This document shows, piece by piece, positions 48,452 to 57,924 of a DNA stretch of 64,000 nucleotides (positions within the stretch are counted from its first letter, which is position 1; every line of letters begins with the position of its first letter). The stretch lies in assembly GCA_043804635.1 (NCBI GenBank), contig JAZDIU010000011.1, positions 5,634 to 69,633 of the forward strand, in the 5' to 3' direction. Position numbers and translations under genes: made by a program. The notes under the pieces were generated by a model that had not been told where the DNA came from, searched no databases, and worked only from the letters and a program-made list of their open reading frames with translations. This DNA comes from JAZDIU01 sp043804635 (GTDB lineage Bacteria > Chloroflexota > Dehalococcoidia > Dehalococcoidales > UBA2162).

Positions 48452-48784
48452 ATGCGGAAAAACAAGAATGCTATCATTAAGGATGTAGTAACCCTTGGAG
48501 AGAAAGAAGCAAGAATAAAGTGGAACAACATTCCTGCCTCGACATGGTTTTTGTATGTAAAGAAAGAGTGGAAAGCAGAGATAGCGGACAGAGGTATCGC
48601 ACCCGCACCCGCACCGGCTCACCCTAGAATCAAAGCGGTTAAGCCTGATTGTATTGACGAAAAACTACCGGGGCCAATAAAACAGATGATAGAAAGCAAG
48701 CCGGCATCGCTATCGTTAGAGGAATTCAAGAACTTGCTTATAAAAGGAGCCCATGCTTTCATTGAAGCAATAAAGGAAGAATAA
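48452..48784 (+). CDS. Unknown protein upstream of the recombinase
   Basis: A 110-residue protein: basic N-terminus, an APAPAPAHP linker and a helical C-terminus (SLEEFKNLLIKGAHAFIEAIKEE). The end overlaps the recombinase start by one base (ATAATG). Could be a recombinase partner or directionality factor; no HTH seen. Confidence 0.5.
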   Translation: MRKNKNAIIKDVVTLGEKEARIKWNNIPASTWFLYVKKEWKAEIADRGIAPAPAPAHPRIKAVKPDCIDEKLPGPIKQMIESKPASLSLEEFKNLLIKGAHAFIEAIKEE

Positions 48785-49695
48785 TGGCAAAGAAAATCAT
48801 AGAAGAAAATAAAGTTCCAACCAAAGAAGAAATACTGGAAGTTTACTCTACTCGTTTATCGAGTGAAGGTAGTGTTAGGCAGCAATTACTTCACCGCGCT
48901 ACTGATTTCCTTGATTATGCGGACGGCAATTATGACCGTGAAACTCTTAACAAGTATTTCGACCACTTAAAAACAAGGCATAACTACGGTGACGGTAGTC
49001 TTAACCACGCTTTCGGGGTACTTAGAACAGTATTCATGCGTAACAAAATGGACTGGCCTTTTAATAGAGGCGATGCTCCGATAATCAGGGAAAGCGAGAT
49101 AAACGCTCCCGCCTTGAATCCGATTACTATCAGAAGAATGATAGAGGCGGTCAAGAGAAGCCAGAATTTTGACGCAAAAGCCCTGTTAGCCGTTTCCACA
49201 ACCTACGGTTTGCGAAGACAGGAGCTTATGAATCTCACCGGAGATAATGTTAATATTGGAGACAAGACGCTTTTTGTCGCAACTCTTAAACACGGAAGAG
49301 AAAAAACTCATTTAATTCCTAACGAAATTGTTCCTTACATAAGACCGTACGATTTCGATGTCTTTCGTTCCGAGTTTTTCATGGCCCAGCTCTGGTACGA
49401 AATGGAATACATGATTAAATTAAAGCATATCGACCGCGTTGGTTTTCATTCTATAAGACGGACCCTCGATACTCTTCTTCTTCACAATTTCAAGGAAACA
49501 GAGGTTAGTTCTTTTTTAAGATGGAAGCAAGCGACTTCCAATAATATGGCATTCAGATACTCAAAAACGAAATTTGTTGGGGAGGAAGAAGAGACCACTG
49601 AAATTAACAGCGACTCTCTTACCCTCGACCAAAGAATATTCGGAAAAGACGAAAATGGAAATTATTCCCATCCATTCTTGGGAAGCTGGGTATAA
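48784..49695 (+). CDS. Tyrosine recombinase (integrase family)
   Basis: A 303-residue recombinase. An N-terminal core-binding domain precedes the catalytic residues: Arg in TYGLRRQEL (about 143), His-x-x-Arg in HSIRRTLD (about 222-225) and Tyr in FRYSKTK (about 259), with W in FLRWKQ. It breaks and rejoins DNA at att or dif-like sites. No att core is identifiable from this window. It might act on the dispersed palindromes, though their 2-bp centre is more typical of serine recombinases. Confidence 0.8.
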   Translation: MAKKIIEENKVPTKEEILEVYSTRLSSEGSVRQQLLHRATDFLDYADGNYDRETLNKYFDHLKTRHNYGDGSLNHAFGVLRTVFMRNKMDWPFNRGDAPIIRESEINAPALNPITIRRMIEAVKRSQNFDAKALLAVSTTYGLRRQELMNLTGDNVNIGDKTLFVATLKHGREKTHLIPNEIVPYIRPYDFDVFRSEFFMAQLWYEMEYMIKLKHIDRVGFHSIRRTLDTLLLHNFKETEVSSFLRWKQATSNNMAFRYSKTKFVGEEEETTEINSDSLTLDQRIFGKDENGNYSHPFLGSWV

Positions 49696-49712
49696 TGCCT
49701 TAGGGGTGATTT

Positions 49713-52154
49713 ATGACTTTTATAACTCAATACTTTTGTCCGGTCTGCGGAACAAACCACGGCCCTCGTAAAATAAGAGATGAAGAGCATAAATGGGGAC
49801 GTTATAAAGAAAGGGTTAACTTTTGGGAAACATTAGAGGAAAGATTAAACCCGGACCGTCCTTTTGGCATGATTCAAGAGTCTACAGGGTACAAACAACT
49901 TAGCAAGGCTATTTACATAACTCCAGACCAGGACACAGAAATAGACCCGGTTACTAAGGGCTCACGGATATTGCCTTTTATCAGGAATCGCATTTTATCC
50001 GTTTTGAAAGAATGGATTGAAAAAGGATGGATAGATAAAGGCGATATCCAGGGTATTGTTGAAAACACTCCGCAAGGTGACGCACCCGGGCCGCCCAATC
50101 CATTAAAACTTGTACCGACTCCCAGGAAATCCAAAGAAGAAAAAAAGAAAAAAGAAGAAGAGGTTGCAAAAGAGACGCCGGGACGTAAGCGTAGTAGTGC
50201 GAGCAAAAAGAAAGAAGCGGCGGCCAAGGCAGCAGTTGAAGTTAAAAAAGCTAAGAAGTACTACGTTCAAGTAGTAGATCAAGACGATAAGGAAAAGGCC
50301 AGGGTGTCTTATGATACCCTAACAGATGCCAGAAAAGCGGCTCTGGTTATATTTAACGAAGGGAAGTCCGGAGAAGTATATGTTTGGGAAGGTAACGAAA
50401 ATAGCTTTACTGAAGAAGAGAAGAATCTTAAATTCTCTTCTATTGACCTGAAAGCCGCTGGGGTAAAACCCAAGGTTACTGTCGCAAAGGAAGCGGCCCA
50501 AAAAGCGAAAAAAGAAACAAAAGAGACTTCGGAGAAAGAAGCAAAAAAAGAACCCGAATCAAAAAAAGAAGCTAACATTCAATCGAGAATTAAACTTATG
50601 AGTGAAGGCTTATGGGTTCAAGACAAAGACGGCAAAAAATGGTGGGTTTACAATAAAAGTGGAACATCCCAATACCAGGTATTAAGCCTTGATAATCCAT
50701 GGGCCTCGCCAGACTTGCTAGAGATATACTTGATTGATAAAGAGCTTGAGAAAGACGAGCAGCCGTCAATAGAGGAAATAAGAGATGCGGTTACAAGCAC
50801 TTATCAAACCAAAGGTAAGGTTAAGGGTCATACTTTCCCTAAAAGTGAAAACGAGTATACTCCCGGTAAGTACAAAGGTAAGATATTTTATTATCATTCT
50901 TATGAAGGTAGGAATTATTTCCTTCCTCCAGCAATGTGGGAAACGAAGATTGGTAAAAAGCCTGTAAACACTGCTACGGAAGAGGAATACAATGCTTTCG
51001 TTTCGGAAAACCGTGAGCGTGAAAAACAATGGGCCGTGACCGAAGCTGTAAAAAAACAAAAAGCGATAGAAGCTGACAAAGCCGCGCTGGAGAAGGCATT
51101 CGCATTGGTTAAAGTTGGAGATTTGGTACAAGACATGGAAGGACGGACATGGGAGGTTATCGGAAAGACAAAAGATACCCTTAATGTCAAGAACGAAAAG
51201 GGTTTAATTACCGTAAGGGACATAACCGAAATCATTCCAGTCGTTATCGAAAAGCCGGCTACCGTAACGCCGGCGCCCAAGCCTCCTGATATGATAATGA
51301 TTGGTGGCAAAGCGGTAAGGCCGAGCCAGGCTCAGCTCCAGGAGTTCAAGGTCAACAAATGGATAAACATTACCGGAGGTACAGTTACAGACCAAATATC
51401 AGCCGATAAATTTATAGGCATGGTAAAAAGCGCTCCCGAGCGCTTTCGTATAAGAATGATGATTAACAATGAAGAAGATTTTTTCAGGGTTGAACCAGAG
51501 AAGCCGAAAGTTCAAACAATCACACACACCGAGGGGCCACCGTTGAAAAAAGCGATACGCCTTACAGATGATACCGGACATGATATTTTTGTTGAGGAAA
51601 CCGATGCTATTTTGCAAAGCCAATTTGGTCATATTGGTGAATGGGGAGATTTCATTACCATCAAGGATCAAAACGATGCCAACTTTGCCTTGGAAGCGTT
51701 AAGATTCGGTTGGGACAAGCCAATGATGAAAAAAATGGAGCCGTGGCACTTCCGCATCCAAGCCCGTAATAGTTATCCTGGGAACAAAATGGTAATTATC
51801 AGCTCCCCGGTTGAACCGGAAAAGCCGAAAAGTGAAACAAAAACACCGCCGGCCGAAACCATCGACGCTATTCGCTCAAGGCTTTCCGCATTGATGATTG
51901 AAGATAATCCCAAAACTGGCAAAAGCGTAATGCCGGCAAGTATTAAGAATCTCAGGAAAGCGATGGCCGGATTTGACGAAGACAAGTTTGAAAACTGGCA
52001 AGACTTAGAAGAGGCGATTGACGAATTTGAAGGGATAGAACGTAGCGATTACGATAGCATGGAAGAATATGGCGAGGCACGGAGAGATGCTTTTAACGAA
52101 ATTAAAGATTTCATCGAAGGCGAACTAGAGCTGGTTGAAGAAGAAGAAGAGTAA
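49713..52154 (+). CDS. Large Lys/Glu-rich protein with N-terminal zinc site
   Basis: An 813-residue protein. It starts MTFITQYFCPVCGTNHG (one C-x2-C) and a KRSSASKKKEAAAK-type basic region. It alternates helical, highly charged linkers with small beta domains (GDLVQDMEGRTWEVIGKT; KWWVYNKSGTSQYQ), ending in an acidic tail. The modular layout suggests a scaffold or chromatin-like protein. Not assigned. An exact palindrome follows its stop. Confidence 0.55.
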   Translation: MTFITQYFCPVCGTNHGPRKIRDEEHKWGRYKERVNFWETLEERLNPDRPFGMIQESTGYKQLSKAIYITPDQDTEIDPVTKGSRILPFIRNRILSVLKEWIEKGWIDKGDIQGIVENTPQGDAPGPPNPLKLVPTPRKSKEEKKKKEEEVAKETPGRKRSSASKKKEAAAKAAVEVKKAKKYYVQVVDQDDKEKARVSYDTLTDARKAALVIFNEGKSGEVYVWEGNENSFTEEEKNLKFSSIDLKAAGVKPKVTVAKEAAQKAKKETKETSEKEAKKEPESKKEANIQSRIKLMSEGLWVQDKDGKKWWVYNKSGTSQYQVLSLDNPWASPDLLEIYLIDKELEKDEQPSIEEIRDAVTSTYQTKGKVKGHTFPKSENEYTPGKYKGKIFYYHSYEGRNYFLPPAMWETKIGKKPVNTATEEEYNAFVSENREREKQWAVTEAVKKQKAIEADKAALEKAFALVKVGDLVQDMEGRTWEVIGKTKDTLNVKNEKGLITVRDITEIIPVVIEKPATVTPAPKPPDMIMIGGKAVRPSQAQLQEFKVNKWINITGGTVTDQISADKFIGMVKSAPERFRIRMMINNEEDFFRVEPEKPKVQTITHTEGPPLKKAIRLTDDTGHDIFVEETDAILQSQFGHIGEWGDFITIKDQNDANFALEALRFGWDKPMMKKMEPWHFRIQARNSYPGNKMVIISSPVEPEKPKSETKTPPAETIDAIRSRLSALMIEDNPKTGKSVMPASIKNLRKAMAGFDEDKFENWQDLEEAIDEFEGIERSDYDSMEEYGEARRDAFNEIKDFIEGELELVEEEEE

Positions 52155-52156
52155 AA

Positions 52157-52172
52157 TATTTCTTGAGAAATA
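52157..52172 (+). repeat. Dispersed 16-bp palindrome (TG form)
   Basis: Exact copy two bases after a stop codon (TAAAA) and next to the SD-like TTGGAGAT of the following gene. Confidence 0.9.
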
Positions 52173-52185
52173 TTGGAGATAGATT

Positions 52186-52401
52186 ATGTACGGTAAGCCT
52201 TGTCCGTATAAAAGAATTTGTACCAGCATAAATTGTTGTAAGTACAAAAATGGCAATGAGTGTTTGGCGCCGTCGACTATTCTCGCGTTCAAGGCTGAAA
52301 GGTTACTGTGTGAGGAAAGAAGCGGCTGCCAGAATTGCGGTATTTATCTGACGAAATTTTATCCTGAAAGATTAGAAGTAAATTACAAAGGAGTGTTATG
52401 A
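52186..52401 (+). CDS. Small Cys-rich protein
   Basis: A 71-residue protein with eight or nine Cys (CPYKRICTSINCCKYKNGNEC, later LLCEERSGCQNCG). Likely binds zinc or an Fe-S cluster. It overlaps the next gene by four bases (ATGA). Not recognised. Confidence 0.6.
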   Translation: MYGKPCPYKRICTSINCCKYKNGNECLAPSTILAFKAERLLCEERSGCQNCGIYLTKFYPERLEVNYKGVL

Positions 52402-52529
52402 GCAAAAACAAACTGCGTAATAAGCATCGTCAGTTCCGTCCGGAGCCTTGTCCATCACCGAGTTCGGTGCCGACCAGTAAAGATAAAATGATTGGTAATT
52501 ATCCCTTAGCTACATGTAATCAAGGATGA
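52398..52529 (+). CDS. Small basic protein
   Basis: A 43-residue product starting MSKNKLRNKHRQFRPEPCPS, basic and Pro-rich. ATGA overlap with the upstream gene implies coupling. Function unknown. Confidence 0.45.
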   Translation: MSKNKLRNKHRQFRPEPCPSPSSVPTSKDKMIGNYPLATCNQG

Positions 52530-52582
52530 ACTCACCAGTTATACTATTTACAAATACACTCTGTCAAACTGGGGGGTAGTAT

Positions 52583-55012
52583 ATGCTGCGACCGCCACTT
52601 GAAGCACACACCCGCAACCAAATTAACCTTCGCCTTAAAAATCTGGGCTGGAATCTTGACGAAAAAGACCCTAAATGCAACGTAACGCAAGAACAAGCCA
52701 AGACCGATGAATTAAATGTCTTATTTCACGGCAATAAACCAGACTACGTTCTTTATGAAAAGCAGGGTATTTACCCGATTGGTATTATCGAGGCAAAGCG
52801 TCCGGGTGAAGACTTAAACAAAGCCATGTTACAAGCCATTGACTTGTACGGTAAGCCACTCGGTGTTCCGTTGGTTTTTGCTTTCAATGACACTTTTGTA
52901 ACAGCCAAGCATATCAAGGAAAATAAGCCCTTAAAGATAGACGGGGCGGAATTACAGGATTTTGTTGACCAGCTAACGGCACTCCGATTTTTGAATGACG
53001 GAGCAGAAATTTACTCACTCCCAAAAGGCGTTAATTTTACAAGAGAAGGCCTGTTAAACATCTTCAAGGTAACAAACAATATACTAAGAGAAGAAGGCTT
53101 ACGTTTTGGTTATGAACGCTTCTCAATGTTTGCCGAAATATTGTTTCTGAAACTTATTGACGAGTCGGAAAGACTTAATGAGCAACGTGGTATCAAACGG
53201 ACAATCGAAGAAAAATATACTTGGAGCGGTTTTACTCAAAAGTATTTAAGCAAGCCCGATGAATTACTTGATTTTGTCCGGGATACCGTATGGGTAAAAA
53301 TGCGGGAACAGTACGGCGACATTTTCAATAACACACTTCTTATTAAAAATGGGGTGACACTTAAACAAGTAATTTCTCAGATTGACCCGATTAACTTGCA
53401 AGCGACAGACACCGATGTGAAAGGTGATGCTTTCGAGTATTTCCTTAAAAGCGTTACCAATGGTAATAAAGATTTGGGCGAATATTTCACTCCGCGTCAT
53501 ATAGTCCGCACAATGGTCAACATGGTTAAACCTGTTATCGGGGAGACAGTCTACGATCCGTTTTGCGGTACAGGTGGATTTTTACTTGAAGCGTTCAGGT
53601 ATCTCGAACTAAGGGCGGACGCGACAAACTCTAAAATCTTAAAGTTTCTTAAAGAGGATACTGTCTATGGGAGAGAGATAACTTCAACAGCCCGTATAAC
53701 CAAAATGAACATGATTCTCTTTGGTGATGGACATTCTAACATCCAACAAATAGACAGTTTGGCTAATCCCATTAAGGAACAATATAACATAGTGCTATCT
53801 AATATACCTTACTCTCAGGAAACTAAATACGGGGGTTATTACGACATACCGTCTAAAAATGCCGATTCAGTTTGCGTCCAGCATATCTGGAAATCATTAA
53901 AACCAGGCGGACGGGCGGCGGTTATCGTTCCTGAGACATTTCTTTACGAAGATGGTGTTATTGGGAAAACAAGAGAACTTATCGCTAAAGGGTCAGAGCA
54001 ATTAACTGTCGTTTCCTTACCTCGCGGGGTGTTCATGCCTTATACCCCTACTAAAACAAACATCATTTATTTCAAAAAAGGCGAGGCATTTAAAAAAGTC
54101 TATTTCTTTGTTGTATTTAATGACGGCTTCGAGTTAAATACCCGTAGGAAACCTATAAAAGGCGATAGCGACATTAAAAAGTTGCTCAGCGAATACGACG
54201 AGAAAAGTACGATTAAAGGGCAAGCAAATATTGTAGAAAGAGATACGATTGAAGCCACAAATAACTGGAATCTCAGACCGTTCTATTACATGGAGGATAT
54301 TCCTGATATAAAAGGGGAACTCCAGCAATTAGGAACCGACATTATTGAAGAAGTTGACGACATTGTTAATCCCACAAAAGACCCCGATAAACTTTGGGGC
54401 GTTCTCGAAGTGTCACAGAACGGCGTTTTCCTTAGCGATAACATTTTAGGTTCCGAATTTACACAAAATTACAAGAGGGTCAGAGCGGGAGATTTAGCAT
54501 ATAACCCTTACCGGGTGAATATTGGTAGTATCGGCGTAATCCCGTCATATCTTGATGGGCTTTTGGTTAGTCCAGCTTACGTGGTCTTCCGTCCGAAAAC
54601 GACAGATTATCCAGCTACTTATATTCTGTCCGTTCTGAAAAGCAAGCGGTATTTAAGGGTTATTCTGAATTACTCACTCGGTTCCGCGAGAGCAAGTTTG
54701 CCTTTTTCTGAATTAACCCGTATTAAAGCACCAAAACTATCCAAAGATGATATCAACGGTCTTACGCTTTTACAGGACGATCTGGATAAACATACAACCG
54801 AAGTAAATAAAGCGAGACAGGGCATAAATCAGTTTGTGGAAAAGTGCATGAGCGGGAAAAATCCAATTGAAATGGCTACGGCTTCACACTTAGTTGAGGA
54901 ACAAAAAGAACGCAAAACGGAAGACTACGGAATCACTCAAGGAGAGTTCCATAGCCTCTTAAACAAAGCGTCGAAGCCTGTTAAGCCTGAATCCGATTCA
55001 AAAAAGTCGTAA
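52583..55012 (+). CDS. One-piece restriction-modification protein (nuclease-methyltransferase-specificity fusion)
   Basis: An 809-residue fusion. Residues about 40-75 are a PD-(D/E)xK nuclease (KPDYVLYE then GIIEAKRPG, catalytic E69/K71). From about 160 a type I HsdM-like region has GEYFTPRHIVRTM, SAM motif YDPFCGTGG (about 323) and NIPY (about 406) in place of NPPY. After about 600 an HsdS-like specificity region follows (WGVLEVSQNGVF, RVRAGDLAYNPYRVN). It would cut and methylate at one target as a type IIG/type I hybrid. The tail overlaps the transposase gene by 32 bases. Confidence 0.78.
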   Translation: MLRPPLEAHTRNQINLRLKNLGWNLDEKDPKCNVTQEQAKTDELNVLFHGNKPDYVLYEKQGIYPIGIIEAKRPGEDLNKAMLQAIDLYGKPLGVPLVFAFNDTFVTAKHIKENKPLKIDGAELQDFVDQLTALRFLNDGAEIYSLPKGVNFTREGLLNIFKVTNNILREEGLRFGYERFSMFAEILFLKLIDESERLNEQRGIKRTIEEKYTWSGFTQKYLSKPDELLDFVRDTVWVKMREQYGDIFNNTLLIKNGVTLKQVISQIDPINLQATDTDVKGDAFEYFLKSVTNGNKDLGEYFTPRHIVRTMVNMVKPVIGETVYDPFCGTGGFLLEAFRYLELRADATNSKILKFLKEDTVYGREITSTARITKMNMILFGDGHSNIQQIDSLANPIKEQYNIVLSNIPYSQETKYGGYYDIPSKNADSVCVQHIWKSLKPGGRAAVIVPETFLYEDGVIGKTRELIAKGSEQLTVVSLPRGVFMPYTPTKTNIIYFKKGEAFKKVYFFVVFNDGFELNTRRKPIKGDSDIKKLLSEYDEKSTIKGQANIVERDTIEATNNWNLRPFYYMEDIPDIKGELQQLGTDIIEEVDDIVNPTKDPDKLWGVLEVSQNGVFLSDNILGSEFTQNYKRVRAGDLAYNPYRVNIGSIGVIPSYLDGLLVSPAYVVFRPKTTDYPATYILSVLKSKRYLRVILNYSLGSARASLPFSELTRIKAPKLSKDDINGLTLLQDDLDKHTTEVNKARQGINQFVEKCMSGKNPIEMATASHLVEEQKERKTEDYGITQGEFHSLLNKASKPVKPESDSKKS

Positions 55013-55835
55013 ACATCGGTGTTTCATCTTTGCGGTGATTATACCGAAATGAATACTCATTGACGTATGATTGGAGATAATCAGGACCGACAGAATGATA
55101 GACTCCAGAAATACCACGTTTCACCAATGACCAGAATCCCTCAATGGTATTGGTGTGAATATCGCCAATAGCGTAAACCTTTGCACAATGTGGAATTACC
55201 TGATGGTCGTAGCCCATTTTATTAAGTTTGTTATAGCTAGGCATTTCATCAGTAAAGATTGTTGAATCGGGGGTGGTCTTGTTTTGAATTAGGGGTAAGA
55301 GAGTGTTAGATTGAACATCAGGAACTACTGTAGCGGAAACATCACCTTGTCTTTCGACCATTCCAGCTACGATGGTCTTACCCTCAGCCCCACGACCGCG
55401 AGTACCGTGTCTTTTTCCGCCGATGTAAGTTTCATCGGCTTCAATCTTACCCGTAAGAGTACCAGTATCTTCATTGAGAAGTGTTCTAATCTGTTTGAAC
55501 ATTCTCCATGCTGTTTTGTAAGTCACGCCCGTTTCTCTTTGAAGCTGTTTAGCAGAGATACCACAACGCGTAGATGCCATGAGATAAATAGCGTGAAACC
55601 ACGTTCTGAGGGAAGTGCTGGATTTGTTAAAGATAGTTCCAGCAAGCGGGTAAATTTGATGTCCGCAATAATCACATTCGTAACAAGACCGGTTCGTAAC
55701 TCGATGATGTTTCGTAACCTTTTCACACTCAAGACAAAAAACCCCACTAGGATAACGGTGGTTCAGTATCCATTCAAGGCAAACATTGTCATTGGGGAAC
55801 TCTTTGCCGAAATCATTTACCGTGTACTTTTCCAT
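54981..55835 (-). mobile_element. IS1595-type (ISXO2-like) transposase
   Basis: A 284-residue transposase. The N-terminal zinc ribbon (C-x2-C in FCLEC and CYECDYC) is followed by HTH (SAKQLQRETGVTYKTAWRM), then the DDE-type ISXO2 domain: ADETYIGGK, FTDEMPSYNK and NTIEGFWSLVKRG. ATG 55835 fits the promoter and SD (AGAGGG). No terminal inverted repeats or target duplication were found at either side, so it may be a solo transposase or a decayed element. Confidence 0.75.
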
Positions 55836-55858
55836 CTTTTTATCCCTCTTTACCATGT

Positions 55859-55887
55859 ATTATAACTCAACTCGTACATGTTGTCAA
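55859..55887 (-). promoter_or_regulatory. Transposase promoter
   Basis: On the minus strand TTGACA, 17-bp spacer, TATAAT, a near-perfect consensus, with transcription predicted from about 55852. Confidence 0.8.
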
Positions 55888-55901
55888 GGGATAATTACCA
55901 A

Positions 55902-56273
55902 ATGATTATTATAATGGTAGGCGTCGCGGGACATGCTTTTCGCGTTGACCCACCTGTAGAAATTAAACCTATTCTTTCTATGGACAAAACAGATAAGGAT
56001 TTTCACCAGGATGTAGCTTTTCAGAAAAACGGTAGTGATGGAATCTTTCATACCAGCGACATGGATAAGACTTACACCTTGAACGGCCAGCCATTCCGCA
56101 ACAAGCCGGCGGCCAAGATTCAATGGTGGTTCTGTAAAGCTTGCGGGACTTACTTCCCGGAATACGAAAAAGAGAGCCACGCAAAAAACTGTCAGCCGGG
56201 AAAATACCGCACTTCTTCGCGACCTGGTGTAGAAGAGCTAAGGATTTTCCTCGGGCCCAGGCCACCGGAGTAG
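55902..56273 (+). CDS. Protein with C2-HC zinc knuckle
   Basis: A 123-residue protein. The first part is beta-rich and hydrophobic. WFCKACGTYFPEYEKESHAKNC is a C-x2-C...H-x4-C type zinc finger near the C-terminus. The start is uncertain (ATG 55902 or 55914; no clear SD), and its upstream DNA is shared with the transposase promoter. Function unknown. Confidence 0.45.
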   Translation: MIIIMVGVAGHAFRVDPPVEIKPILSMDKTDKDFHQDVAFQKNGSDGIFHTSDMDKTYTLNGQPFRNKPAAKIQWWFCKACGTYFPEYEKESHAKNCQPGKYRTSSRPGVEELRIFLGPRPPE

Positions 56274-56534
56274 TTTCCACCCTTGCAACTGCCTGGCAAC
56301 GCCTAGCAACCAGCTTCGATTTTAGCAAATAAGGTAGAAACAGCCAAAAATCAGGTCTTGTCTGGCCAATAAAAAGGTTGTAAGCTTACAAAATAAGGTA
56401 GTTTACGCCAAAGATATTTTTAAGGTAGGGAATTCGAGAGCAAAAAGGAGATAAGAAGTGGTTTAAGTGAGGGCAGCTACAACAGCCCTCGAACAGAGAG
56501 CTCGCGCCGGAGCTGACCGGCATTACTCGTTTCA

Positions 56535-56562
56535 AGCCCGTTTGGATTAGTCCAGACGGGCT
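56535..56562 (+). terminator. Hairpin in the non-coding region
   Basis: AGCCCGTTTGGA pairs with TCCAGACGGGCT (one wobble) around TTAG, followed by TTCC. Terminator-like but with a weak T-run. Confidence 0.5.
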
Positions 56563-56571
56563 TTCCTGTGT

Positions 56572-56599
56572 CCATCCTTGCCGCCTAGCAGCCCGTTCT
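56572..56599 (-). repeat. Right copy of the 28-bp inverted repeat (pairs with 22823-22850)
   Basis: The minus-strand reading begins AGAACGGGC and ends GGCGGCAAGGATGG; 26 of 28 bases match the left copy. The pair flanks 33.7 kb containing the minus-strand operon, structural genes, recombinase and restriction enzyme. Confidence 0.75.
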
Positions 56600-57288
56600 G
56601 ACGTGTCTGGCATGTTCGTGGTAGTTCTGACTATACGCTTCTCCGCGCTCTTTCTTAGCCTTGTTTCGGCATGGCTACCTTTGACCCTGTGCCTGTCCCG
56701 TCCTTAGTCCGTCCTTAATCCGTCCTCACTTCAGGCTCATGCAGTCCTGAGCCTGCCCCAGAGCGTCTGTAGCCTGAGCCTTGCTCACATACAAGCTGTA
56801 GCTTTGAGCCTAACGAAACAAACGTAATCCATGCCTGTACCCACTACTGCTAGTGTTAGCCAGCACTCGCTTATGTCCGTAGCTTCAAAAGCCTAGCCCG
56901 CCGAAATGAAGCTATTTCGTAATTACGAATTACATTCTTGAATGAATGACTAGTATCCAGCTACAATGTATGGTATATTTTTAGCAAGTCGAAATTCCAA
57001 AAAAAAATAGCTTCGTTTTGTATCTGGAGAATACAAAATTTTACAACCAAAATTGATACTGAACGTCGAAAATTAGATTTTACGAATTGAACGTAAATCG
57101 AAATTTGCGATACTTCTAATCAATAATGGCGGTGGACATTAAAAACAGAATAAAAAGCCTACACTGGATAGATTTACGATCCTAAAAATTGTAAAGCCTA
57201 GAAAGTGAATTTTGGAATTGTAATTGCTGACCATGCACTTTCCTATTATTCCCGTAGTAAAAAATAAAATAATTGGAGAGTGAGCAAA

Positions 57289-57924
57289 ATGGAAAGCAAT
57301 AACAGTTATATCAGTCTGATGACTAAACCTATCCCGCAGGTCAATACGGGAAAGAGGGTCAAGTCATTCATGGTCACCGATGTGGTGATGTGGGCGTCTG
57401 CTGCCGTTCTCAAGGGCGACGTCGTAATCCCGCCTGAGGATTTGGTACACTACGACCGTGTGTCCGTAGCCAAAGACGGAACGGCGAAATTCTCCGCTAC
57501 TGGCAAGCTTATGACTAAGACGGTCAAGAGCGTTGTCGGTTTTGGCAATATGGTACATGCCAATTTCACCGCCATGATGAATGCGGAAGCTGCCGCCGTT
57601 ATCACGGCCCGCAAAGACATGTACACCGCTTTGGTCGCTGCTGGCCAGAAAGCCGCTGTGCCCATCATCAATCATGAAGCGATAATCGTCGCTGACGCTA
57701 TCGCTGCCCGGGCAAAGGCGGAAGCGGAAGCTGCGGCAGAAGCTTCCCGCATTCAGAAGCTTCAGGAAGCTGCCGACCTCAAGGCGGCTCTGGATAAGGA
57801 AGCCGCCGACAAGAAAGCGGCTGACGACGCTGCCTTTGCCAAGCTTCAGGCGGACGAAGTCGCCGTTGAAGTCAAAAAGTCAGGCGGAAAGAAAACCGCC
57901 AAAGAACTGGTCGCTGTAGCTTAG
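57289..57924 (+). CDS. Unknown protein with Ala-rich coiled-coil tail
   Basis: A 211-residue protein. The N-terminal half is alpha/beta (VNTGKRVKSFMVTDVVMWASAAV; VVIPPEDLVHYDRVSV). The C-terminal half is an Ala/Lys/Glu-rich coiled coil (AEAEAAAEASRIQKLQEAADL). It is codon-optimised and GC-richer than the flanking AT-rich DNA. ATG 57289 follows GGAGAG. Not recognised. Confidence 0.6.
   Translation: MESNNSYISLMTKPIPQVNTGKRVKSFMVTDVVMWASAAVLKGDVVIPPEDLVHYDRVSVAKDGTAKFSATGKLMTKTVKSVVGFGNMVHANFTAMMNAEAAAVITARKDMYTALVAAGQKAAVPIINHEAIIVADAIAARAKAEAEAAAEASRIQKLQEAADLKAALDKEAADKKAADDAAFAKLQADEVAVEVKKSGGKKTAKELVAVA

Larger units (their letters stand above)
56274..57288. other. One-kilobase non-coding region, candidate origin/control region
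   Basis: No supportable gene. It contains GCCTGGCAAC/GCCTAGCAAC tandem units (56291-56310), a 12-bp-stem hairpin (56535-56562), the right inverted-repeat copy (56572-56599), many GAGCCT/TCAGGCTCA words (56700-56810), an AT-rich part with TTCGTAATTACGAA (56924-56937) and several TCGAAATT words (56998-57110). The layout resembles a replication or partition control region (inference). Other functions are possible, such as an untranslated RNA. Confidence 0.5.

Noticed and set aside
54940..55930. A complete IS1595 element with inverted repeats and target duplication
   Set aside because: I looked for matching ends on both sides of the transposase gene and found none, so only the transposase is reported.
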